Position numbers and translations under genes: made by a program | Source: a bacterium UBP4_UBA6127 | Lineage (GTDB): Bacteria; UBP4; UBA4092 | Assembly (NCBI GenBank): GCA_002428325.1 | Contig: DIVR01000065.1 | Coordinates: 120,866-184,865, forward strand | Reading direction: 5' to 3' | Length of the DNA stretch: 64,000 nt | Notes under the pieces: generated by a model | Database searches by the model: none | What the model was told of the DNA's origin: nothing | The model's input: the letters and a program-made list of their open reading frames with translations, nothing else | Shown: positions 17,672 to 23,853 of the stretch, one piece after another | How the letters are laid out: every line of letters begins with the position of its first letter | Position numbering within the stretch: the stretch's first letter is position 1

Positions 17672-18361
17672 TTAAATATCCCCTGGATTTAGATTAGGTT
17701 TTGAATCAACTTCAGCTTCCCTGGCATGTTCAATCAGATGCATCAGGGCATCGGCTCCTGTTTTAAGGAAAACAAAGAGGGTCAGCAGTACCCAATTTCC
17801 CCCTCCCGAAACAGTAGATACCAATCCCCCAAAAATAATAAAGATATGCATAGGGACAATTCGGATATAAGGGAAGAACATGACGGTTCCCAGATTCTGT
17901 CCTGGGGCATCGGCTTCCCGATTATGGAAAAAAGAAAAAAGGTGGTTCGATAAAAAGATAATTCCGGTAAATAAGATATAAGAAGACTCTCCCGGAGCTA
18001 GTCCCCCTTTGGAAAAGATTCCAGCCCCCAGAAAAACAGCATAAACCAGGTGGAAAAAACCATAATGGACGGCAAAAAAGAGAGCGGTGGAAATCTGTCC
18101 AGCTCGGGAGGCTGGGACCGGTCGCCCATTAGAAGTTAACCCTTCGGTAGTAAAATCTTTCAAACTCAGCATTCGGATAACATTGATAATTCCGATGCTG
18201 ACACTCTGTCCCCAATAAATCCATAAGAGGGGAAGAATCCCCCAGCCTTCTTTGAAGGCTATCATCAATCCAATAATATTCGACCCAATCAGGGACCATA
18301 AAGAGGTATCCCTGAAATTCCAACTCTTTTTATTTTTTGAAGAAAAGTTTATGGATGCCAT
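17672..18361 (-). CDS. DUF6498-like integral membrane protein
   Basis: This 229-residue protein has about five to six hydrophobic segments. The segments LLWIYWGQSVSIGIINVIRML and FFAVHYGFFHLVYAVFL match what I recall of the DUF6498 family of unknown function (a paired WxE/Q-S and HYGxFxxVH pattern). It should sit in the inner membrane. An alternative GTG start lies 36 nt upstream; the ATG at 18361 is chosen because it trims a polar extension. It is 74 nt downstream of the metG terminator and so probably has its own promoter. No function is assigned. Confidence 0.6.
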   Translation of the reverse strand: MASINFSSKNKKSWNFRDTSLWSLIGSNIIGLMIAFKEGWGILPLLWIYWGQSVSIGIINVIRMLSLKDFTTEGLTSNGRPVPASRAGQISTALFFAVHYGFFHLVYAVFLGAGIFSKGGLAPGESSYILFTGIIFLSNHLFSFFHNREADAPGQNLGTVMFFPYIRIVPMHIFIIFGGLVSTVSGGGNWVLLTLFVFLKTGADALMHLIEHAREAEVDSKPNLNPGDI

Positions 18362-18421
18362 CTCTCGATTCCAATTATTTGAAACTATTATAATCACAAA
18401 ATGGCTGGAAATGAATGATAT

Positions 18422-18453
18422 AAAAAAAGGCGGGAGGGAGTATCCCTTCCGCC
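18422..18453 (-). terminator. Terminator of metG
   Basis: GGCGGGAGGGA (18429-18439) pairs with TCCCTTCCGCC (18443-18453), with one G-T pair and a 3-nt loop. On the minus strand seven T residues follow (the A-run at 18422-18428). It lies 22 nt after the metG stop. Confidence 0.85.
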
Positions 18454-18475
18454 TGAGTTGAATCTTTTCGTAAAA

Positions 18476-20044
18476 TTATTTTTTCTTTTTCCCGTTAGGA
18501 TCATCATCTTTAGTCTGGATTCGCGGGAAGAGAGGGTCTCCTTTTCGGGAGGGTTTTCCGGAGGGGAGTAATCCCCAGTTCTGAATGGAACCATAACCCT
18601 TCTCGGTAATGGAATCATCAATTCCCAGCTGGTAACTGATTTTTTCAGCGGTGCTGGGCATGACGGGATATAACAGAACGGCAACCGTTCTCAGAGTTTC
18701 CAGGACATTATAAAGAATCTCTCCCACCCGCTGGGAATTGCCTTCTTTGAAATGGGTCCAGGGAGCTGACTGATCGATATATTTATTCGCTGCTTTGATG
18801 GGGTCCCAGATATTGATTAAGGCCTGCTGGAATGCCAACTGGTTATAAGAAATTTTAGTTTTTTCAATAATATCAGCTAATGGCAGTTCAGGTCCGGATT
18901 TAGGTTTATCAGGAATCACTCCGGCATTGTATTTCTCCAGCATATTCAGGGTTCGATAAAGGAGATTTCCCAAATCATTGGCTAAATCCGAATCAAACCG
19001 GTTGATCAGGGCTTGTTCACTATAATCCCCATCGGTTCCAAAAGGAAGCTCTCGAAGGACAAAATACCGATAGGCATCGGCCCCATATTGTTTGGATACT
19101 TCAAAAGGATTGACTACATTGCCTACCGATTTGGACATCTTCTTACCTTCCACAGTCCACCAGCCATGGCCTACCACCCGGTCAGGGAGGCGAAGCCCGG
19201 CAGCCTGCAGCATGGCAAACCAGATAATGGAATGAAATCGGAAGATTTCTTTGCCTACCACATGGATGACTTCTGTCTGGGGGTCCTGCCACCACTGGTT
19301 GAATAGGGTTTCATCTTTTCCATAATCCAGGGCGGAAAGGTAATTGATTAAGGCATCAAACCAGACATAAAAGACATGTTCTGGGGCTTCCGGAACGGGA
19401 ATTCCCCAATGGATGGAAGTTCGGGTGATGGATAAATCTTTCAACCCCTGATTTACAAACTGCACGACTTCATTTTTCCGGGGTTCAGGCAAGAAAGTGT
19501 TGGGATGTTCTTCTACATATTTCAGAAACCAGTCGCCAAACTCGGAAAGCTTGAAAAAATAGGTTTCTTCTTCCATTTTCTGAACGGGCCGTCCGCACTG
19601 GGGGCAGGTATGTTTTTCTCCCAGCTGAGTTTCCGGAAAGAAAGTCTCATCGGGAACGCAATACCATCCCTCATAGGAACCCTTATAGATATATCCTTTT
19701 TCTTTTAATACATTAAAAAGGTGTTGGACGGTTTTCTGGTGCCTATCCTCAGTCGTCCGGATAAAATCATTATTGGTCAGATTCAGGGCAGGAGTCATCT
19801 CCCGGAATGGAACGGATATCCTGTCCACATAAGCCTGAGGGGTTTCCCCAGCTTCCTGGGCGGCCGTTTCCACCTTCTGTCCATGTTCATCGACTCCGGT
19901 CAGGAAAAATACGTCATATCCTGATAACCGTTTATGGCGTGCCATGGCATCAACTGCCACCGAGGTGTATGAATGGCCCAAATGAGGAGCGGCGTTAACA
20001 TAATAAATCGGGGTCGTGATGTAAAATTTCGGTTTCACTGTCAT
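18476..20044 (-). CDS. metG: Methionyl-tRNA synthetase, short form
   Basis: This class I synthetase of 522 residues has the HIGH-type motif PHLGH near the N-terminus and KKMSKS for the transition state. A knuckle carries CxxxE...CPQC (WYCVPDETFF then TCPQCGR), keeping only some zinc cysteines of the four-Cys form. It ends after the anticodon-binding helical domain with a Lys-rich tail (GKKKK) and lacks the C-terminal dimerisation/tRNA-binding (Arc1p-like) domain. It charges tRNA-Met for initiation and elongation. The start at 20044 is chosen for its AGGATAGGA site; the longer frame adds 24 unconserved residues. No T-box is visible upstream. Confidence 0.95.
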   Translation of the reverse strand: MTVKPKFYITTPIYYVNAAPHLGHSYTSVAVDAMARHKRLSGYDVFFLTGVDEHGQKVETAAQEAGETPQAYVDRISVPFREMTPALNLTNNDFIRTTEDRHQKTVQHLFNVLKEKGYIYKGSYEGWYCVPDETFFPETQLGEKHTCPQCGRPVQKMEEETYFFKLSEFGDWFLKYVEEHPNTFLPEPRKNEVVQFVNQGLKDLSITRTSIHWGIPVPEAPEHVFYVWFDALINYLSALDYGKDETLFNQWWQDPQTEVIHVVGKEIFRFHSIIWFAMLQAAGLRLPDRVVGHGWWTVEGKKMSKSVGNVVNPFEVSKQYGADAYRYFVLRELPFGTDGDYSEQALINRFDSDLANDLGNLLYRTLNMLEKYNAGVIPDKPKSGPELPLADIIEKTKISYNQLAFQQALINIWDPIKAANKYIDQSAPWTHFKEGNSQRVGEILYNVLETLRTVAVLLYPVMPSTAEKISYQLGIDDSITEKGYGSIQNWGLLPSGKPSRKGDPLFPRIQTKDDDPNGKKKK

Positions 20045-20211
20045 GTTCCTATCCTGTTTGCTCTGATTTTCCCGGACTCCCTTGTGGAAAGCCTGGGAAT
20101 CCTGATAAAAAAACAACCTTTCCCTTCCATCGGAACGGGTAGGGCTTGATTATCTATTGATTTTAACAGACTTCTCTGACCCTCTTCAAATTCACTCGGG
20201 CCGGTTGTCCC

Positions 20212-20406
20212 TTAAAAACGGGCCATGACCGCAAAGGCAATGGCATAAATGACTAATGTATTAGTCAACCTTAAATACGCATCCGGCGTGATCCCAAAGG
20301 CCCAGGGAGCCCCTCTCCCGACTCCATATCCTAAAAATCGAGTCCCTAACCCCAATACGAATGTTATGATCGATATCCCTAAAAATATTTTGGCTGTCAA
20401 TATCAT
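20212..20406 (-). CDS. Small conserved-type membrane protein of 64 residues
   Basis: There are two hydrophobic segments (about 1-25 and 44-62) with a GxGxRGAPWAFGITPDAYLRLTNT loop between. This reminds me of small two-TM proteins of unknown function in many bacteria with a 'P-x-A-F/Y-L-R-x-T/A' motif. The start has an excellent AAGGAG site, which argues for a real gene. It lies 167 nt upstream of metG on the same strand and could be co-transcribed. No function is assigned. Confidence 0.65.
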   Translation of the reverse strand: MILTAKIFLGISIITFVLGLGTRFLGYGVGRGAPWAFGITPDAYLRLTNTLVIYAIAFAVMARF

Positions 20407-20519
20407 CCTTTATTCTTTCTCCTTTTCTTTTTTCTCTCTGATATCCTCTGAATTGGCTTTTTACCCTCCTAGTTATATCAAATTTTCTTCCCCTTTGGAA
20501 CCTCTTCCTTTCGGATTCT

Positions 20520-20548
20520 GACCCAGCCTGTAACCATCAGCCTGGGTC
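20520..20548 (-). repeat. Dispersed 29-nt inverted repeat, copy 2
   Basis: This is the reverse complement of the copies at 3081-3109 and 57134-57162, with one mismatch in the left arm (GACCCAGCCT instead of GACCCAGGCT). It is intergenic, between the 64-residue membrane protein gene and the first CBM9-like operon. Confidence 0.8.
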
Positions 20549-20788
20549 TATCTCCCTTGTAAATACCCTCTTTTCTCCGGTTATTCTTTTTCTCCATCGC
20601 TTCATCTTTAATTTCTAACTTCTTTGGGATGTTATTACCTCTTACAACTTTTTAATATTATGTTAATAATAACTTCAGTAATCTTTCCGAAAAACAAGAT
20701 ATGTCAAATAAAACAAATCATCTAAATTTATTAATTTATTGGACAAAACAGACTTAATATTAATAATAAGAAAAATGGTGAAAAAATA
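20549..20788. other. AT-rich non-coding stretch upstream of the first attenuator-controlled gene
   Basis: No open reading frame or convincing hairpin is seen. It is strongly pyrimidine-rich on the left and AT-rich on the right, as expected for an upstream promoter region. Confidence 0.5.
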
Positions 20789-20817
20789 TTGACTATGCGA
20801 CCGGTTCTAATTAAAAT
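20789..20817 (+). promoter_or_regulatory. Sigma-70-type promoter of exported protein gene 1
   Basis: TTGACT (20789-20794), a 17-nt spacer and TAAAAT (20812-20817). Transcription would start near 20824, giving about 20 nt before the leader peptide ATG and a 175-nt leader in all. The homologous position in the paralogous operon (23644-23672) has TTGACA-17-TAGAAT. Confidence 0.65.
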
Positions 20818-20844
20818 ATGTGGAATAATGAGAAAGGAGGTGAG

Positions 20845-20874
20845 ATGAAAATCCAAATGATTTTAATGGAGTAA
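20845..20874 (+). CDS. Nine-residue leader peptide MKIQMILME, copy 1
   Basis: A strong AAAGGAGGTG site (20833-20842) precedes ATG and nine codons, then TAA. The peptide is identical in the second operon (23700-23729), although the bodies of the downstream proteins have diverged. It is followed by alternative RNA stems and a T-run before the main gene, the layout of ribosome-mediated attenuation. Three of nine codons are Met, which could make translation sensitive to Met-tRNA supply; that is speculation. Its last codons and stop (TTTAATGGAGTAA) resemble the end of the downstream protein gene (TTTAATGGAATAA). Confidence 0.6.
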   Translation: MKIQMILME

Positions 20875-20939
20875 ATTATTGATACTCCATATTAAAACCC
20901 TTTGTGGGTTTAATGGAAACCCCAACAAAGAGTTTTTTT
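20866..20939 (+). promoter_or_regulatory. Attenuator-like leader RNA, copy 1
   Basis: Four segments can pair in three mutually exclusive ways. 1:2 is ATGGAGTA (20866-20873) with TACTCCAT (20883-20890), overlapping the leader stop codon. 2:3 is AAACCC (20895-20900) with GGGTTT (20906-20911), extended by ATT/AAT and TCC/GGA. 3:4 is the terminator: CTTTGT/ACAAAG (20900-20905, 20925-20930) enclosing GGGTTT/AAACCC (20906-20911, 20917-20922), then AG and seven T residues (20933-20939). The elements and their order are preserved in copy 2. The pairings are read by eye, not from an energy calculation. Confidence 0.6.
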
Positions 20940-20998
20940 ATGTCTACTTTTCCATATTAGAGGAAAAGAGACAACCAATTTGGATGAAAGGAAAAATG

Positions 20999-23140
20999 AT
21001 GAAAAAAATAATAATTTTTTGTTTTATGGTTTTAGCCGCTTCAATTTCTTTAGCTGACACGCTCACATCAATCAATTGTGACAGCTTAAGCGGATGGACA
21101 ACTGAGAATATTGCTTCAGGCGATACTCTTACTGTTACCCAGGAAGGAACTGATGTTTACCAGGGGACAGGAGCTTTGAAAGTTGATTATATTTCCGGGA
21201 CTAGCATTGCTGCCTGGAATCGCAGCTGCAAAGCTTCCTATGTATTTGCTGCTCCAGTTAATTTAGAGAATATGGAGTACCTGACTTTTTGGACAAAGAC
21301 CCTTGTCGGAGCATCGGTGGCCACTTCCAAAATGACTCTTTTGTTAGTTTTAGAAGATGAAAATGGTTTGGCTGTTCGTTATTACTATACCAATGCCTTA
21401 ACCAACACCGCTTGGGCAAAGAGAGTGATTCGTCTCAGTGATCTGGAAACCAATATCTGGATCAGCAGTGGGAAAAACCCTAATTTGACCAATGTTAAGA
21501 AAATCAGGGTTGAATTTTCTCAGTTTGGCGCTTTAGCTGCGGGAGATGAAATCACCTATTTACTGGATAATATTCAGTTTACGGGGAATACGGGTAATCT
21601 TAATGAAGTGACGGTTGCCGATTTTGAAAGCTGGTCAGCCTCTGATGCCACCAATCTGCTTCCTGCATTTACCCGTCCCTTTACCACCTATTCAGTATTA
21701 ATGGATGAAGGCGCTAAAGGCACCTCTAAATCACTGAAAGTAGTGGGAGCTCTTCCAAGTGCCAATTCCAATTATGGAGTAAAGGTTCCTCTGGCTCAGG
21801 TGACTGATTTCAGCAGTGCCCTTTATTTCCGTGCCTGTGTTAAAGGTCTTTCTGCCTATACCACTATTGCCCCGGTTATGAGCATGTTCTTGGTGGATAC
21901 AGCTGGAAACCGTGCTTGCGGTATGGCCTACAATGTGGTGGATAAAGAAGACGGATTCCGGGATGTCTATTTCCGAATCAAGAATAAAGGTGTGAGTGCT
22001 CCTGCCAACAGCGATACTTATGGTTGGTATGAAGATAATTATGATGCTGGGGGAGCCTCCGGGTATCTTAATTACAGTGCTGTTAGCCAGATTTGGTTAG
22101 GTATTAAAGGTGTTTCCGGAAGCTACGATACAACTGAAAAGTATATGATCGTAGATGAAATCAAAGCGGGTTATCCTGTTAATTATGAAGCCAGTGTTGA
22201 TATGGATGCTGTTGTTAAATCCTATGTGACCCATGATGTCGTTACTGCTCCGACCCTTGATGGAACAGCCAGTGCCAATGAATGGCCTTCAGAATTCCAG
22301 TCTCTGGATTCATGGGCTGATTCTTCTACAGGCGCTGTCCCCTATCAAACATCATTCAAAATCATGAATGATGACAATAATATTTATTTATTACTTGTGG
22401 ATGTTAATACCGCCTGGGTGGGTTATGACCAGTTTGCGGATGATACTGTTAGGTCTGGAGACCAGTTAGGTATTTATTTCCTTACCAGAGGGAATAATTT
22501 CCCTAATAGCACAGATCCCTATCATACTATTTTCCTTCCCAATCTTACTGATGGAAAATGTTATGTCTGGGATGAAAAACGTTGGGCAGGGGCTGCTTCA
22601 TGGACAGCTGCTAATGATTCAGCTGCTTTCACTTATTCCAACAATACGATGACTGTTGAGTATCGTATTCCTTTCACAGACTTTAATAATGCAGGGTTTA
22701 CTGTTAATAGCAAACCTGAAGCAGGTACTGTTTGGGGATTACAAGTAACCAGTTCTCGAGATGCTGGCGATGTCTATTGCTGGTATGGTGAAGCGGGTTC
22801 TTATGCAGGGATCCGTCCAATGCCAGGCGTCCTGATATTTGGTGCGCCCGTTTCCTTTGCGAATGCTACAACCGTTGTTACATTAGGTCAGAGCAAAGAA
22901 CTGACGGTTACTGGCGGTACTGCACCTTATACATGGTCTTTCAGCAGCTCTTCTACTGTTTTGACCAGTGCTCAGGGAAGTATTGAATCCAGCACAACCT
23001 CTTCTGTTATCTTTACCGCAACAGCTTTGGGTACCGTTGAGCTGTATTGTCAGGATAATATGGGTGTTGTTACTTCCGGATTTATTACTGTTGTCCCGAC
23101 TGCGGCTCCCTTAGCCAAAGATTGGGCTTTAATGGAATAA
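20999..23140 (+). CDS. Exported CBM9/DOMON-like protein 1 (attenuator-controlled)
   Basis: The start at the second of two adjacent ATGs gives a clean signal peptide (MKKIIIFCF...SLADT) with AAAGGA 6 nt upstream; in-frame codons further up run through the leader and are not used. Residues about 20-400 hold two beta-rich, galactose-binding-like modules. About 420-610 resembles a carbohydrate-binding family 9/DOMON-like domain (begins APTLDGTASANEWP, contains NNIYLLLVDVN). About 620-700 is an Ig-like module (GGTAPYTWSFSSS). It ends KDWALME. The layout suggests an extracellular or cell-surface glycan-binding protein without an obvious catalytic domain. It is paralogous throughout to 23854-26031. 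Function beyond binding is unknown. Confidence 0.7.
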   Translation: MKKIIIFCFMVLAASISLADTLTSINCDSLSGWTTENIASGDTLTVTQEGTDVYQGTGALKVDYISGTSIAAWNRSCKASYVFAAPVNLENMEYLTFWTKTLVGASVATSKMTLLLVLEDENGLAVRYYYTNALTNTAWAKRVIRLSDLETNIWISSGKNPNLTNVKKIRVEFSQFGALAAGDEITYLLDNIQFTGNTGNLNEVTVADFESWSASDATNLLPAFTRPFTTYSVLMDEGAKGTSKSLKVVGALPSANSNYGVKVPLAQVTDFSSALYFRACVKGLSAYTTIAPVMSMFLVDTAGNRACGMAYNVVDKEDGFRDVYFRIKNKGVSAPANSDTYGWYEDNYDAGGASGYLNYSAVSQIWLGIKGVSGSYDTTEKYMIVDEIKAGYPVNYEASVDMDAVVKSYVTHDVVTAPTLDGTASANEWPSEFQSLDSWADSSTGAVPYQTSFKIMNDDNNIYLLLVDVNTAWVGYDQFADDTVRSGDQLGIYFLTRGNNFPNSTDPYHTIFLPNLTDGKCYVWDEKRWAGAASWTAANDSAAFTYSNNTMTVEYRIPFTDFNNAGFTVNSKPEAGTVWGLQVTSSRDAGDVYCWYGEAGSYAGIRPMPGVLIFGAPVSFANATTVVTLGQSKELTVTGGTAPYTWSFSSSSTVLTSAQGSIESSTTSSVIFTATALGTVELYCQDNMGVVTSGFITVVPTAAPLAKDWALME

Positions 23141-23173
23141 TTTATCCTTATTTAGGGTAAATGGTCATATAAG

Positions 23174-23204
23174 GCCCTGCCGGATTTTCCGGCAGGGCTT
23201 TTTT
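23174..23204 (+). terminator. Terminator of exported protein gene 1
   Basis: GCCCTGCCGG (23174-23183) and CCGGCAGGGC (23189-23198) form a 10-bp stem with a 5-nt loop and a six-T run. The sequence from the stop codon to this hairpin is nearly identical to that after the paralog. Confidence 0.93.
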
Positions 23205-23643
23205 AATGAAGTATATTTGCCTATTGTTTATTCTCTATAGATACATCAGTTACCTTATCTCTCACCATCCCTTACTAAGGGTAAGATATTTTTGACAGCT
23301 GTCAAAAACCATTAAACCCAGTTTAAGATGAACCAACCTTTGAGGTTTTTTATTATATTGCCAATCTAATCAACAATAATATCAGGATTCCCAAGAATTT
23401 ATGGGTACCAATATCTAAGATTCTTTGCATTAATTAGAGAGGTTACTCCCTATGAAAATATTTGGCCCACCTGATTGACTGAATTTAATGAGGAAGTCTA
23501 ATGAATGAGGGTATGAATGAATTAAATGGGGGTAAAATTGGATTATTCAATCTATAACATCAATGTTATCAGCTATGTATAAGTGTGCACAAAATGCACC
23601 AGAAAAATCTATTGACATAACATCAAAACAAATAAAATATAAT
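23205..23643. other. Non-coding stretch between the two paralogous operons
   Basis: It holds the palindrome at 23289-23308 (listed separately) and a 7-2-7 inverted repeat ATAACAT-CA-ATGTTAT at 23554-23569, about 75 nt before the promoter, which could be an operator. An 18-codon frame at 23501-23557 has an AGGAAG site upstream but no other support. Nothing else is recognisable. Confidence 0.4.
23289..23308. repeat. 20-bp palindrome containing TTTTGACAGCTGTCAAAA, copy 2
   Basis: The same 18-bp core occurs at 17522-17539 and 53358-53375; here symmetry extends one base further on each side. It is intergenic, about 335 nt upstream of the promoter of exported protein gene 2 and 85 nt after the terminator of gene 1. 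Confidence 0.7.
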
Positions 23644-23672
23644 TTGACATAAACTCTTGTTCTGCATAGAAT
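23644..23672 (+). promoter_or_regulatory. Sigma-70-type promoter of exported protein gene 2
   Basis: Consensus TTGACA (23644-23649), a 17-nt spacer and TAGAAT (23667-23672). Transcription would begin near 23679, about 20 nt before the leader peptide start, the same geometry as in operon 1. Confidence 0.8.
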
Positions 23673-23699
23673 GTTAGGCATAATGAGAAAGGAGGTGAA

Positions 23700-23729
23700 A
23701 TGAAAATCCAAATGATTTTAATGGAGTAA
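23700..23729 (+). CDS. Nine-residue leader peptide MKIQMILME, copy 2
   Basis: Codons are identical to the copy at 20845-20874, preceded by AAAGGAGGTG and ended by TAA. The only change nearby is one base between the SD and the ATG. Conservation of a strong ribosome site, frame and stop in both operons supports that it is translated. Confidence 0.6.
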   Translation: MKIQMILME

Positions 23730-23794
23730 ATTATTGATACTCCAAATTAAAACCCTTTGTGGGTTTATCGGAAACCTCAGCAAAGAGTTTTTTT
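23722..23794 (+). promoter_or_regulatory. Attenuator-like leader RNA, copy 2
   Basis: 1:2 is TGGAGTA (23722-23728) with TACTCCA (23738-23744). 2:3 is AAACCC (23750-23755) with GGGTTT (23761-23766), plus TCC/GGA. 3:4 is CTTTGT/GCAAAG (23755-23760, 23780-23785) around GGGTTT/AAACCT (23761-23766, 23772-23777), then AG and seven T residues (23788-23794). Relative to copy 1, stem changes give G-T pairs (A to G in ACAAAG, C to T in AAACCC) and keep pairing, while loop bases vary freely. That pattern favours a selected RNA structure. Confidence 0.6.
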
Positions 23795-23853
23795 ATGTCT
23801 ACCTTTCACAATTAAAGGAAAGGAGACAACCAATTTGGATGAAAGGAAAAATG

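Noticed and set aside
20045..20211. T-box leader before metG
   Set aside because: No T-box core sequence, specifier loop pattern or terminator/antiterminator pair is seen on the minus strand here.
20879..20995. Extended N-terminus of exported protein 1 starting with TTG at 20879 (and the equivalent at 23734)
   Set aside because: The extension runs through the terminator-like stem and T-run, has no SD at its TTG and would bury the signal peptide 40 residues inside. The ATG at 20999 (and 23854) has AAAGGA 6 nt upstream and gives a normal signal peptide.
20866..20998. Known riboswitch class (cyclic di-GMP, SAM) in the two leaders
   Set aside because: None of the conserved cores I know for these classes is visible, and a translated leader peptide with 1:2, 2:3, 3:4 pairing explains the structure better. 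A covariance search would settle it.
23501..23557. 18-codon frame with AGGAAG upstream between the two paralogous operons
   Set aside because: Too short, no counterpart before operon 1, no promoter or terminator around it.
23612..23643. Second promoter (TTGACA ... TATAAT) upstream of exported protein gene 2
   Set aside because: The spacer is about 20 nt, too long for sigma-70; the TTGACA-17-TAGAAT at 23644 is better and matches the position in operon 1.
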